A stretch of DNA of 64,000 nucleotides from Plantago ovata (GCA_028274465.1 CM051456.1:125380880-125444879); one strand, 5' to 3'. Positions 24,798-36,016 are shown, numbered from the stretch's first letter. A program made the numbers and translations. The notes: generated by a model not told the origin, from the letters alone.

Positions 24798-25999
24798 AGA
24801 ACCTGAGTTGATTGCTGCACAATTTGGTGCATGGAACCTTGTCAAGACAGGCCTGTTTCTTTTTTGTGCTTAGCCTATTTTCCATTTCTGTTTCTCCTTT
24901 GTACGAAGCCCTCTATATCAGTTGTCACTATCTTCATTCTTCACCGGATAAGCCTAGCTTCTTAGGGTGCACTCTGCAATAATCAATTAGAATCATGTTT
25001 GTAATTTCCCCATATGCTTTTTTGTTTTTCCCCTTTCCTGTGAGGCTGTGACCTTTCTGCAATTGTGAATTGGGAAAAACGGAACACAGACACTTTATTG
25101 ATATACAGAGTCAAAATTTTAACTGATTTGTGTTTTTACCTGGATCTTATGATTCTATACTTGCATTACATGGGTCAAGTCAATCAATCATGGAATTTGC
25201 ACCAATCTTTCTTGATGTGGATGCTGGCCAATCTTTCACCAGTAGTAAGGTAGAACTGCTATGCTATTTGAACATTAGAGATTGGAGCTGATGAAAGGAT
25301 TTTAGCATTATTAACGTCTGTGGCGTTATAGGTTGCTGGTTAGTTTGTTCAATTTTCTCAAGTATGTTGGTAGTTCTCATGGACAGTATATCGTGATTTA
25401 TGCGATATTGCCAGTGAGGCAGCAGACCAGACTTTTAATCTCCAAAGTGTTTGCCAAATGCATGTTTTTCTGGGAATTATGCACAATATTGAGAAGAACA
25501 TGGATAAAATTAGCTTATGAAGACCAAACACCAAATGAGAAAGTAAGAGTGTCATAGATCAGTAAGCCAAGAAAAACAGAGTAATCTTTTCTCATCTGAT
25601 GTCTCTTAAAAGTGAGATGGTTCTTGGTGATGGAAAAGAAAGAGAGTACATTATGCAATACAGTACATTATACTGTATATACATGGCAAAGAGTATTATC
25701 AGAACAAAAGAATTTACATTGGAAGGATATTTCACATTCTTATTGTCAAGAACAAAAGAATCACTTTGATAAAATAGCAATTTCTGCAGAGTGCTTCAAC
25801 AAAAACATAGAAGCATCATCACTGTGACTAGCCCTTACAAAAACTGAGCTTCAGTCACAACAGAAATCATAAAAAAAGTAAAAAGTGAGAAAAGAAAGGC
25901 ATTCACAACACTTGCATCCTACACTGTGTGTATGTACATGCAGATGCTTGTGTGTGTGTGTATATATATTACATGTAGTGGTAATACCTAAAAACCTGA
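24798..25999. other. Convergent 3' spacer between RBM25 and the U-box gene
   Basis: The sequence holds the 3' untranslated regions of the two convergent genes. Short open frames near 25065-25827 have no recognisable domains. A GT/TA microsatellite (tgtgtgtgtgtatatatat) lies near 25951-25970. Confidence 0.4.
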
Positions 26000-28024
26000 T
26001 TACCACACGTGAACAAAGTGTTCTTGAGGACGACCCATCAGCCCTGAAGAGCTCTTTTCATTGTAGGCATGCAAGATCCTGATGAGTGAGCTAGCTTTCT
26101 TGCTTGAACGACTCGTTCCCTCGGTGAGTAGCGAATACAAAACCACCATGAGAGATGGGTTCCTTACTAAAACTGGAACCACATCCGCCCCGTCATTCAT
26201 GCAAAGAGCCAGCAACAGTGAGACGCAGTACTCATTTGCAGCTCTTGAACCTGAAGAGCACAGAACTTCAATAATTACAGGCAAAGCTCCAGCACTCACG
26301 ATAGCCATTGCGCCATCAAGTTTCTCGGAGAGACTGGCTAATACGGCTAGTGAATCGGTAATGATCTCGTCATTTTCGGAAGATCTCAACAGATTGACCA
26401 CCAATGGGACTAATCCGGAGGATAGTATCCGCCAATGGTTCTCAGGGAACAAAAGAAGCCCCAAGATCGAAACCAACGCGTTCTTCTTGGCACGATCTGG
26501 CCCGTTGTGTATCAATCCCAAAAGACCTGAAATCGCACCTGGGATTCTCCCGATTTTCCTTCTGTACTCTTCAACTGAAGCAAGGTAGAACAATGCACCC
26601 GCAGCATGTTGACGAGCTTCGATCTTTAGCCCATTGTTCAAGACATCGAGTATGAGCTCCAGCCCGCCACTTTCTACGATGATTCTTTTGCTTTTTGAGT
26701 ACTTCGAAAGATTAAGCAATGCAGCCATAGTGTGCTCTTGAGCTACAGAATTGATTAAACAGAGCATGCCCAAAAGAGGCTGGATAGCATCAGCTTCAAC
26801 CAAACAAGACCTGTTAAAAACGCTTGTTTTTGTGAGGAGACGAATCTCAAAAGCGGCCTTGCACCGTTCGTCATTCGCTCCAGCCACAAGCCTGCCAACA
26901 AGAAAATCAGCCAGCAGTTTCGTGGCTTGCTCAGCTGCAACACTACCCGCACCGGCCACCGACTTTCTCACGTCACGATTCTGCCCTCCAGATTCAGGGA
27001 ATAGGATTCCATTCCCGTGACAGTATCGCTTAATGAGCTGCTTTAACGCAACATTCGGGACCAAATCTACACAGACAAGCCGCCTACCCGTCGTGGGACA
27101 AGTGTGATTCCCAGATCTGAACCACTTCTCAATCGAAGACCGTTCGTACGTGTGACCGGTCGATAACGTAACAGGATCAGTCATAATCTCCAGAGAGATT
27201 GGACACCTGAAATCATCAGGGTTCAGCCCCATGATGACCACCTCATGACTCCACCCCTGAAACTTACCACTCTTCTCAGAGTCATTTTCACAAACAGTAC
27301 ATCTGCAATACACCATGAACGCCATCAAACTGCAGAGAAATCCCACATCCCTTTTCCCATCACTTGAAGCCTCACTCTCCAAGAACCTAGCTTCTTGATT
27401 ACACCCATACCAGCTCCCAATCCCCAAATACTCAACCACCCTCCTCAGATCAACAAACTCTGGAGCAATCCCTTTCTCAAACTGATCCAAAACCCTAAGA
27501 ACCGTTCCCCAAACCCTCACATCATCCTTCTCCACTTCAAACCTCCCTTTCAGCGCCTGATTCCTCACAAATTCCACCAGCTCCTGGACCTCATCAGACT
27601 CCATTACAGGCAGAACATCCAGTGCCACACCAAAAGCCCTAACGAGAACCCGAAACTGCGAAGCTACGTTCTCCGATTGCGACAACATCCACAGCCTGGC
27701 ATCAGCCCTGACACAGTCCTGTAAGAGGAACAGAACCTTCTGGAAGGTGAAGTGGAGCTCGGAGAAGCTCAAGAGCATGGAATCGTCGAAAGGTGTGAAG
27801 CCATTATGGATTTCTTCGAGGAAAACGACGAGAGTCTCGATTAAACGAATCGAGGCCCTGGCGTTCTGTTTGTTGGTGAAGAATGTTGCGGACTTGAAGG
27901 CGCAGATGGTGTGGCCTAAAGTGATGAGTGAGTTGAGAAGGGTAGAGAAGGAAACGGATTCGCAGGGGCGAACGGCCGGAAAATTCAAAATCCGGCGGGT
28001 AAATTCATTGCTGTTGTTTATCAT
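26000..28024 (-). CDS. PUB19: PUB18/19-like U-box E3 ubiquitin ligase with ARM repeats
   Basis: Single exon, 674 residues from the second in-frame ATG. I chose MINNSNEFTRRILNFPAVRPCESVSFSTLL because PUB18/19 proteins begin with the same short MI...FPAVxPCES block; the upstream 70 codons (from 28234) are low-complexity leader and lie over the probable promoter. An N-terminal UND-like helical region is followed by a U-box at about residues 270-340 (PDDFRCPISLEIMTDPVTLSTGHTYERSSIEKW...CPTTGRRL) and armadillo repeats from about 410 to the end (LVEADAIQPLLGMLCL, AALLNLSKYSKSK, and so on). The U-box recruits an E2 and transfers ubiquitin; PUB18/19 act as negative regulators in ABA and drought signalling by family knowledge. 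The Pro of the E2-binding CPI/CPTT segments is present. No break is seen. Which PUB it matches is not fixed. Confidence 0.92.
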   Translation of the reverse strand: MINNSNEFTRRILNFPAVRPCESVSFSTLLNSLITLGHTICAFKSATFFTNKQNARASIRLIETLVVFLEEIHNGFTPFDDSMLLSFSELHFTFQKVLFLLQDCVRADARLWMLSQSENVASQFRVLVRAFGVALDVLPVMESDEVQELVEFVRNQALKGRFEVEKDDVRVWGTVLRVLDQFEKGIAPEFVDLRRVVEYLGIGSWYGCNQEARFLESEASSDGKRDVGFLCSLMAFMVYCRCTVCENDSEKSGKFQGWSHEVVIMGLNPDDFRCPISLEIMTDPVTLSTGHTYERSSIEKWFRSGNHTCPTTGRRLVCVDLVPNVALKQLIKRYCHGNGILFPESGGQNRDVRKSVAGAGSVAAEQATKLLADFLVGRLVAGANDERCKAAFEIRLLTKTSVFNRSCLVEADAIQPLLGMLCLINSVAQEHTMAALLNLSKYSKSKRIIVESGGLELILDVLNNGLKIEARQHAAGALFYLASVEEYRRKIGRIPGAISGLLGLIHNGPDRAKKNALVSILGLLLFPENHWRILSSGLVPLVVNLLRSSENDEIITDSLAVLASLSEKLDGAMAIVSAGALPVIIEVLCSSGSRAANEYCVSLLLALCMNDGADVVPVLVRNPSLMVVLYSLLTEGTSRSSKKASSLIRILHAYNEKSSSGLMGRPQEHFVHVW

Positions 28025-30786
28025 TGATTTACAGAGGGAAAATGTACAAGAAGGAAACGAAGTGAGAGAGAGAAGGTTTTTGTGGGGGGGAAAGTGTAAG
28101 AAATTTGGAATTTGGTGGTTTATGTGTGAAATTTGAAATGTGTGTGCGAGTTGTGTTTGTTTGTGATTTGGTGGTTTGGTGGGGTATTTATAGAGGTTGT
28201 GATTTTCTAAATTTGGGGGAATGGGAAGGGACACGTGGAGGCATGTGGTTGGGTTGACTTAAGGAAAGAGATGAGCAAGGTCATGGGGAATTAACTAGGA
28301 AGGGAGTGATAGCGAATGAGATGCTGACGCGTGTAGCGGGTTACGGAATAATATATTATCGGAAATGTTTTCCCACTTATCTTTATTTTTACCATTTCCT
28401 TTTTCAATTTAATTTAGATCTCCACTAATATATGTTTCTCACGATGGAAGTGTTTTTTTTGTTGTTGTGTGTATCGGATATTCATATGAATATTTTTAGG
28501 ATTAAAAGTTACTTCAATGTACCTAAAATTTATAAATTTGGTACATATGTATCTGAATTGCTGAATTTTATTTGCACTATATTAAAGTTCGAATACCTTG
28601 TGTCAAAATTTATAAAATTCAGTATATTTGAAATTTCAACCCACATGTTTATTATTTGAGTGTTTAATATTTACTACTAAATTTAAAATTTAATTTTAAA
28701 TTAAATATTATATACTACATATATTAATATTTACTTACATTTCCACATATTCGTATCGGTTTATGTCCGTCTCCTGTAGTTATTACCGGGTTATGAGGGT
28801 GTGGCTCGTGGTCGTGGATGGAAGGAAGGGTGCACGAAAGGACCTGGTGCAGCCGACACAGCCTGTGAAATATGCGCTGTAGGAGTACGGTATTATTGGG
28901 AATGGGGTAATTGTTGTGGCATTTAAGGTTGCTGTATTTGTTTATCTAACTTAATTAACTTGTTTATTGGAACTTGAATGTTGTAATTTGTTGGCATGTG
29001 AAGCGTTGAATCTTGTGCTAAGTATATAAAATACTCCCCTTATTTGTACTAGTTTGTTTCTATTAGTAGCATCCAATGTTTTTCTAATCTAATTAAACAT
29101 GAATTAGCAAACGCAATTTAGGATTAAGTTAAGACTGCTAGCTCCAACTATTGGCGTTGGATGTTCGAAGTATCATGGGGTAAATAATAAGGCACTTGAC
29201 TCAAAACTCGTGTAGACGTTTATGTACTTGCCAAGCAAAGCAAGGGTGCAGTTGTGCATTGATACCATACCTCCTTGTAGTAGAGTAGATAGCTTCGATC
29301 TGGTTGGAACATGTTTGTTTGTTTATTTGAGATAGATGTCTAAATTGATTACTAGACTTAGTTTTGGTAGATATACGTACGTATTGTATGCACTAGACCC
29401 TTATGCCTTATCAACCACAGTGTACAACTTTACATTAATATGGGGCATACACTTGTATCTTTTCACAATAAAGAGGTGGTTTGTATCGTATGTATATGTA
29501 ATTCAACGTTGTTGGAGTCTCATAACAAATTAAGAATGATTGAGAATCCATACAGCAAAGCCATGAATATGTATGCAATCTTTTCCAAGTGAATGATATG
29601 AATTCTCCTGATCGTGAAGATGCATGGTCCATTGTAATTATATCCGTAAATGTCAACTTAATGTAAGCAATAATGGAGAAAGAGAGACCGAATCTAGCTA
29701 TAATGGAGCTGTACGTAGTACTACTATTTTTTTTAATAGACCGAGTCAGTCTTCGAACATGCACCAATTAAATTGGCGCGTTGTAATGTAACTAACGTGG
29801 CTTGTTTTGTTTTCATGATCCTCCTCGACTGGCACTGTAGGTCATGGCCGTGTGTGACATGCAACTTGGACACTTGGTCCATCAGATTTCCATGGCTAAA
29901 ATACAAACTAACGCCGGTTCATCAGTCTAGTCTACAGCTTTGGAATTCTAGAACAGGGCGGATGGCGATTATTCACAATTGACAACCACGGATGGTGTAG
30001 ACGTTTGTAGTCGAGTAGCAAGTTAACATGTCACAGGTCCGATTTTCGAAATGAGTGATCTTATTTGCTCTGTATATATCGAGATTGATTGAAATGAAGA
30101 TGATTTAAAATTTATTGATGACAAATGTATAGGCCAAACACCGTGAAGTAGTAACCGTGTAATATTGTATTTAAAAAAAAAAAAAACCCAAAGAGAAAAT
30201 TACATTAAAGCATTACCAGTTAACCAAAATAATTTATGTGTGGCAGGCAGGGGGTGGGAGGAGTTAGGAGTTAGTACACAAGATCCACTTTCTAATCTAA
30301 GCCGATAGGTATCTTTACTAATTAAAGGTTGGTATCGCTTAGACTATGATTTCCAAAGTGTAAGATAGGTTCATCATTAGTGCCATAAATGACTTAACAT
30401 TATCACGGGGAAGTGTTAGTGCAAGTAAATATGTGACATGACTTTGTGTCTCGGTTGGTATCCTCAACATGCATCTTCAGTGACAAATTACTTAACACCA
30501 ATCATAAATTTATATATTTTGTATTTTTTAACAAGTAACCTAGTTCTACGGTTTTGATTTATTGTATACAAGATCTTGAGTTTAAACTTTAAGGAAAAGC
30601 AAATAAGTTGAAGAAGCCAAGGTAACCATATTGAGAAAGAATCTTAGGAGGTCTTATTTATGGAAAGAGCATTAAAACACATGATGGAAATTCAAAGGAA
30701 GACATTCAAGCTACGTACTCAATAACTTTATAGCTTTAAAACGGTGTTTAAGACTTATTACCTTGTTGTGAAGAATAATTTAAGAC
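28025..30786. other. U-box gene promoter and gene-free AT-rich spacer
   Basis: The region holds the upstream part of the U-box gene, then about 2.5 kb with no supported exon. Open frames near 28432, 29336 and 29773 are short, AT-rich or lack family resemblance. An A-run lies at about 30172-30186. Confidence 0.4.
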
Positions 30787-31789
30787 CAGTAGCTGTAACG
30801 ACACGGCCCACTAACGGGTCGAGACGCAGTCCAACGGGCCGACAAGGCGCTTAACTCTGAAGTTCTTCTAGGTGGATTCCCGAAAAGAAAGGTGCACCTT
30901 GTTGGTATGAGTAGCGTTCTCAACCATTTTAAGCCTCTGAAATTTGGGGCGTTACAATCACCCCCTCTTAAATTGCGCAACGTCCTCGTTGCGCGCTGTC
31001 CCGAGACCAACCATCCGTGCAGGATTCTAGAGGTGTCCCCTCTAGGCTCAAGAGGTGGCTCCCACCGTCGATACGGTGTAGCACTTTGCCCCGGATGGCA
31101 CTTAGTTCCTGCAGTTCCGGATAGTTTCGCTCTGAAATCTGGGGCGTTACAGTAGCGGGGCTAAGGGGGGTCCAGTGGTGGCACTGGACTCACTGAGATT
31201 TTGTATAGTAGCATATATAGTAGTAAAAGTGATTAAAGTTTTTTTTTCCCAGTGGTATGGATTTGCTATTTCTACCTGGAGGCGTGTGTTCGGACCCTTC
31301 TTCCCCCCAAACATATTTGTTTTTCTATATTTATGTTCCTTTATGCAATTTTTTGTCCCTTCTTGTTTTAATAACATTTTACCTCTCCCTTTCTATCTTC
31401 TCTTTTCTCTTATATGTTTGTTTAGTCTTTTATTAATCATTTTCAAAATTTCTTTTTCATTTTATATTACATAATTTTTAAAATTTTTATTTTTTCTTTT
31501 TAAATCTAAACGTAAGTTAGTACATGTTCAATCTTTTTATTTTTGTAATGCTTGAAATTCTATATTAATTGAAGGTTAAACATATGCATATTAATGTAAA
31601 GTATTATTTTGATATTTGAATGTAAAAGTATAGTTAGAAATATGTGAAAAATTATTTTATTTTTGAAATTCTTTTATTAGATTATTATATAGCAAGTATA
31701 TTTTTTAAATTTTATTTGTCAATATAATATAAAATATTATACAATTTTAACTTGGACCCCCCTAAATTTTGTCCCTGGCTTCACCACTG
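30787..31789. mobile_element. Non-autonomous hAT element with a nested solo LTR
   Basis: Ends are CAGTAGCGGGGCTA (left, interrupted by the LTR insertion after CAGTAGC) and TGGCTTCACCACTG (right, whose reverse complement is CAGTGGTGAAGCCA). Both ends share a further ggggggtcca block just inside. An exact 8-bp target duplication TTTAAGAC flanks the element (30779-30786 and 31790-31797), the size expected of hAT transposons. The body is very AT-rich without a transposase. Without the nested LTR and its duplication it would be about 640 bp. Confidence 0.85.
30794..31151. mobile_element. Solo LTR-type element (fossil) inserted in the hAT end
   Basis: The element starts TGTAACGAC, ends GGGGCGTTACA and is flanked by an exact 5-bp duplication GTAGC (30789-30793 and 31152-31156). 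The 358-bp sequence is GC-rich compared with its surroundings and has no open frame of note. An internal copy of the end motif (gaaatttggggcgttaca) lies near 30937-30954. It sits seven bases inside the left end of the hAT element, so it arrived later. The family is an LTR retrotransposon with TGTAACG ends, like the larger one at 42349-43187; superfamily is not determinable without an internal region. Confidence 0.8.
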
Positions 31790-32075
31790 TTTAAGACTTA
31801 TAAAGACAATAAAGATGTTGACTACAGGGCACACAAGAAACCGAGTTTTAAGAGTTACTATATACTTTCGGTGTTTCTGTGTGTTCTCACAACTAGTTGC
31901 GTAACTACTTAGTAGATTATTTAGGCTATCTTAGTTGTCCGCCTATAGTACTTATTAGAAATGAGCTTTCCTCTTACTTTCAGGGACGGACGCATAAATT
32001 TTTGTAAGGGGTAGCACAAATGACGTGCACTAAAGTTAATGTTGATAATGACTAACAACTTAATTTAAACTTAAA

Positions 32076-32943
32076 GGGAATTTTACATATAGTACCCCTA
32101 CTAGACGACCTAATTACGTCTAAATTCCTCTTAGTCAATCTATTACATATGGGTCCAAATTAAGCTGCTTCCGTTGACCAGCTTACTGATTACTGTTCAC
32201 CAACTTAGATCCAAACGCGGCCTTACCCATTTCTCTACCTTTTATTTTTTTTCTTTCTTTTTTTCTTTTTCTTTCTTTTTTTCTTTCCTTTCTTCCTTCT
32301 TCTTCTATTAGCTCCAGTGACCGGAGTTGCAACTCCGGTCAATCGGAGCTGTGAGAAAGCTCCGATCTGAACGGATAGCTCCGTTCAGATCGGAGATGTG
32401 TAGCTCCGTTCAGATCGGAGCTTTACAGCTCCGATCTAGTCGGAGCTGACAGCTCCGATCAGAACGGAGCTGTGTAGCTCCGTTCAGATCGGAGCTCCGA
32501 CTTGATCGGAGCTGTACAGCTCCGGACGGCGAGCTCTCTTTTTTATTTTTTTATTATTCTTTTTATTTTTTTGAAAATCCTTGTGGGTTAATTTTAAGAT
32601 TAAAAATTATTAGGGTTCAGTTTGCAATAATATTTGAGGCAATTTTGAAATTTAAAAAAGTTATATGCCTTATGTTGAATTAATAAGTGTCAAATTGGTG
32701 AAATTAAAAAGATTTGAGGCAAATGTGTAATAAATGAAAATTGGAGCTGTTTGGTCACGGTCAAAGTTGAATATTTGACCAAGGGTAAAAATGTATTTTC
32801 ATTGATTTAGTTCGCCAAAAGTCAAGATCGTGGGTCTGCATGTAATTAAATCGACTAGTGAGGGAGGTGGATGTAATTGTTTGACTAACGATGGTCTATC
32901 TGTAATAAAAAGGACTAAGAAGGGTACTATATGTAAGAAGCCC
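32076..32943. mobile_element. Mutator-like MITE nested in the hAT-like element
   Basis: The ends are GGGAATTTTACATATAGTAC (left) and, reverse-complemented, GGGCTTCTTACATATAGTAC (right), sharing the core TTACATATAGTACCC. The flanks are taaacttaaa (32066-32075) and taaactaaa (32944-32952), a 9-bp target duplication with one inserted base, typical of Mutator-like elements. Internally a polypyrimidine tract (about 32240-32308) leads into a GC-rich palindromic array (32310-32530). No transposase is present, so it depends on an autonomous partner. Confidence 0.78.
32310..32530. repeat. Tandem array of quasi-palindromic AGCTCCG...CGGAGCT units
   Basis: About nine units of roughly 20-25 bp each read agctccg, then a short centre (ttcagat, atctagt, atcagaa or similar), then cggagct. 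Each unit is itself nearly self-complementary and neighbouring units alternate centres ttcagat and atctgaa, so the whole array can fold into several hairpins. It makes up the GC-rich core of the Mutator-like MITE. Confidence 0.9.
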
Positions 32944-33269
32944 TAAACTAAATTAAGAAATTAAGATTGCTTCAGGAATTATAAGAATCTAAGAAGGGAA
33001 GAAATCTCTTTTAAATTCACTATATTTTGACTATATTATTTATATCACATAAATCTTTAAAAGTCAATATATCATATTTACTTTCAAAATGTATATAAAT
33101 TCAAATTTATTACTAATATATAAGGATATCCACATAACTCTACCACGTAATCTTAAAAGAAAAGAAAAAGAAAAAAGATTCCACATGGGTTCCAACCTTG
33201 AAATATGTATGGCAAATATGAAATAACCATCCACATACAAATACATTTGTTTAGCAATAGCGCAAAGTA

Positions 33270-33499
33270 TATAATATTTCATTAATAAGTTTCTAAGGGG
33301 ACTATTTATCGCGACCTTTGATCATGTATAGCTTTTAAATTAAACTGTATCAACATAAATTAAAAGTTGATTATGAAAATATACTCCATTTAATTTAATA
33401 ATATAATTTTATTATATTTTCTCTAATGTAATTTAGTAGTTATACGTGGTCAAAGGCTGCGATTAATAGTCCCATTGAAAACTTTTTAATAAAACGGAG
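33270..33499. mobile_element. Stowaway-like fold-back MITE
   Basis: The right part reverse-complemented (TACTCCGTTTTATTAAAAAG, then tgggactattaatcgcagcctttgacc) aligns with the left part (attaataagtttctaag, then gggactatttatcgcgacctttgatc). This gives a long imperfect fold-back with a TACTCC-type end, as in Stowaway elements. It lies within the hAT-like element. The left border is approximate. Confidence 0.65.
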
Positions 33500-33660
33500 T
33501 AAGTATATATCTATTTACATTAAATACTTGAGTAGGGATAAAGTAGACTAGTAGTAGTATTCCATAAAAAACCAAGAGGTAGCACTTGCTATGCTACCTG
33601 TGCTCCCCTGCTGCATCCGTCCCTGCTGCTTTCTCTATTGAAGTTTTCGAGGTAGAGCCC

Positions 33661-33854
33661 TAGGGCGGAACCAAGGGGGCCGGCCGGGGCCTCCGCCCCC
33701 CCCCCCCCAAATTTTCTTTTGAAGAAGAATTTACGATTTTTAAAAAATTTTAAAGGTAATTTTTACGATGTTTCAAGTTTTGGCCCCCCGAACTTCGAAA
33801 ATATAATGTATATGTAAGTTCGCCCCCCTACTATAATTTCTGGTTCCGTTCCTG
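33661..33854. mobile_element. Small hAT MITE with exact 8-bp target duplication
   Basis: The 194-bp element starts TAGGGCGGAACCA and its right end reverse-complemented is CAGGAACGGAACCA. The exact 8-bp duplication TAGAGCCC flanks it (33653-33660 and 33855-33862). A C15 tract lies inside. It is non-coding. Confidence 0.88.
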
Positions 33855-33862
33855 TAGAGCCC

Positions 33863-35908
33863 TACAACTTTATACTAGATATAAGAGTAGTTATTACAAA
33901 TATTACTTGAAAGCTCCAACGTGTCAACTAACAATAACTCGCACTCAGGTAACAAATGCTCATATGGTCATTGCTCCCTTAGAGTGATGTTGTTTGGCTT
34001 GCGGAAGTCCTGCCAAATTACCTCTTGCTGCCGAGTAACTCATGGACCAGCATTGAGCCTTAGACTTTTCTGGTCGTTGGGCTAAGTTGGTAGGCTCATG
34101 GTAGGTGCCTCACCTAAGTTCGTAGGCTCTAATCCGTTCTAGAGCGTTAGTGAACTTTTAATACATATTTTGACTGGCACACATACTTCGAGTCTTGAAA
34201 TTCTCCCACCATGTCCATTGATTTCAAAGGACCAGCTAATTTTGGGCCTAGCTACCTCCTAGTACCAACCTTCCCTGGTGGGCTGAGTTGTAGGTCCAAC
34301 AATTGACAACTTGAACAGTTGAACCCGGGATGCAAAGTTCAAGCTCAATTATCAAAAGCCCAAATGATCACGACCACGACAACATGCTTGTTAATGACTT
34401 ATTGTGATTATAATTGATGATCAAATATTCAGATTAATTAAGAAGAATATTAAGCAATCAAGAGTAAGATTTGTTGGTACTCATGGAAGCAAACATAATA
34501 TTTCCCCTGAAGAATAGTAGTATTTGACAGCATATGGATATCTCGATCAATCTGACAATCTGTGCACATTCTTACTATCTGGAGAATCAAACCACAAAAT
34601 CTTTAGATTCTAAACTCTCTCATACAGCCGCTTCTTATCATCAATATTCAATACTATGCCAATTCGAATGTCAGCTTGAAAATAACGATTCTAGCTAGAC
34701 AGTATGGAACTGGAAACCGACGATTCCATAGCAGTGAATCCAGTGATCAACTATAGTTAGTAGTAGTAGTGTAGGAAGAATCCCGGAATGTACTAACTAT
34801 ATACAAATGTCTCTTTTGAATATTCTCATGTTTAAACCCACACACTCGGTAAGTTTTTAATATTCTCAATCAACTTTGCTGAGTTTAATTTAAATTATGG
34901 GAATGGAGTTTACATTATAAATTATTGCCAATGCCAGAAATTTATTATATAACGTTGGCCTAAAAGAAAAAAGCTGAAAAAATAAAATAAAATACAAGTC
35001 TGCTTTTTCTTTTTGCATGATCGTTTTTTTGTATAATAATCGATTTGTGCGATCTTCTACTTATAATATTCTTTGGCCTGTTCATAGAGTAAAGTTTGAG
35101 ACTATTTTTAATTTCTTCCCTTGAATTGCATAATTAAACCTGACGGTGGTCGAATTACTTAAACATCTTGCTTACTTGGCATACAAAAGTTCTCGGCGGA
35201 AATCAAACCTCGAATCTAAGTAAGGAGAGTCGCGGCACGTTAATCTAATCAATTTAACCTCAACTTAATCTGGATTAGTTCTCATTACATTAGCACGAAT
35301 ACTGAAACTTCAGTATGTTAACTTGTATCAGTGCAATAAATCTGCAGGGAAGTTCAACTTGAGCACGATTCTATTAATTTGTTCTGTTTACCATACATAG
35401 AAATTAAGAACCACAAAAAAGAAATGATTATACCCAAAGTAGATGATAATCATCCCTTGTTGATTGGCTTGTCTTTGATGTCAAATTGGCCAACTGCTTT
35501 TCCTAGCCTTACCAATTAACAGCTGTTTGGACCAATACAAGTCAACATTAGGAGTGAAAATAGGTTCATTAGTGGCTATTTGATTGATCATGACTTGAAA
35601 AACTACATGCATACATCCTCATCCTAGTCCATTTTATCCTTATGGTTTTATTGATTTGTCACTACTCCCTAGTAGAGAGCAGTTACTCCAAATTGATGAT
35701 GATGCATGGGTCTAAAACTTGTTCAACTTTTCATTACAGCTTGTGTATATATAATATATACTACAATCTCACACATTAAAATTCACAAAAATCGATCACT
35801 TCACTTTGATTTCAATTTGTTTAGTTATTATTATATTGCAAATAAATTCAATCCAATTTAATTTTCTTCGGATGAAAAGAATATAATATTGAGAAAAAAG
35901 ACGGTTTA
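33863..35908. other. Gene-free spacer before the XTH gene
   Basis: No exon, RNA gene or recognisable element could be supported. The segment near 33940-34390 is less AT-rich than its surroundings and may be old transposon sequence, but no termini or protein similarity were found. Confidence 0.35.
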
Positions 35909-36016
35909 TATGGAGGCTGAAATGTTTGGAAATGATATGTATAATACCTTTCTAATGAGGCATCTTTTTAGAAAGCTGGACAGAGGAAGACATTTCCAAA
36001 CATTTCAGCCTCCATG
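35909..36016. other. Long perfect hairpin upstream of XTH (miRNA-like or fold-back)
   Basis: Positions 35910-35934 and 35991-36015 are perfect reverse complements (25 bp; outer part tggaggctgaaatgtttgg). The 56-nt loop contains a second 8-bp stem (ctttctaa at 35948-35955 with ttagaaag at 35968-35975). Thus the transcript would fold into a bipartite stem of about 108 nt, in the size range of plant pre-miRNAs. It ends about 235 bp before the XTH ATG. The arms do not match any miRNA I recognise. A young fold-back element is an alternative. Confidence 0.6.

Larger units (their letters stand above)
31981..33625. mobile_element. hAT-like non-autonomous element containing a nested Mutator-like MITE
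   Basis: The left end CAGGGACGGACGCA and the right end, reverse-complemented, CAGGGACGGATGCA form a 14-bp terminal inverted repeat with one mismatch. The flanking 8-mers (CTTACTTT on the left, CTGCTTT on the right) look like a diverged hAT target duplication. Next to the ends, ggtagcac words occur in inverted positions. The body contains the 868-bp nested element at 32076-32943 and a Stowaway-like fold-back near 33270-33499. No transposase is present. Confidence 0.72.

Noticed and set aside
26082-28136. Plus-strand open frames across the U-box gene
   Set aside because: They are antisense to a single-exon gene with clear U-box and ARM motifs; no promoter or domain supports them.
28025-28234. 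N-terminal extension of the U-box protein from the first in-frame ATG
   Set aside because: The 70 added residues are Asn/Pro/His-rich leader with no similarity to PUB18/19, whose proteins start at the MI... position chosen.
30892-31155. Open frame within the 358-bp solo LTR
   Set aside because: It lies inside an LTR bounded by target duplications and has no coding similarity.
32310-32530. CRISPR-like repeat array
   Set aside because: The units are contiguous palindromes without unique spacers, in a plant nuclear context within a MITE.
35909-36016. Rho-independent terminator
   Set aside because: Plant nuclear DNA does not use such terminators; the stem is far too long, and no gene ends here.
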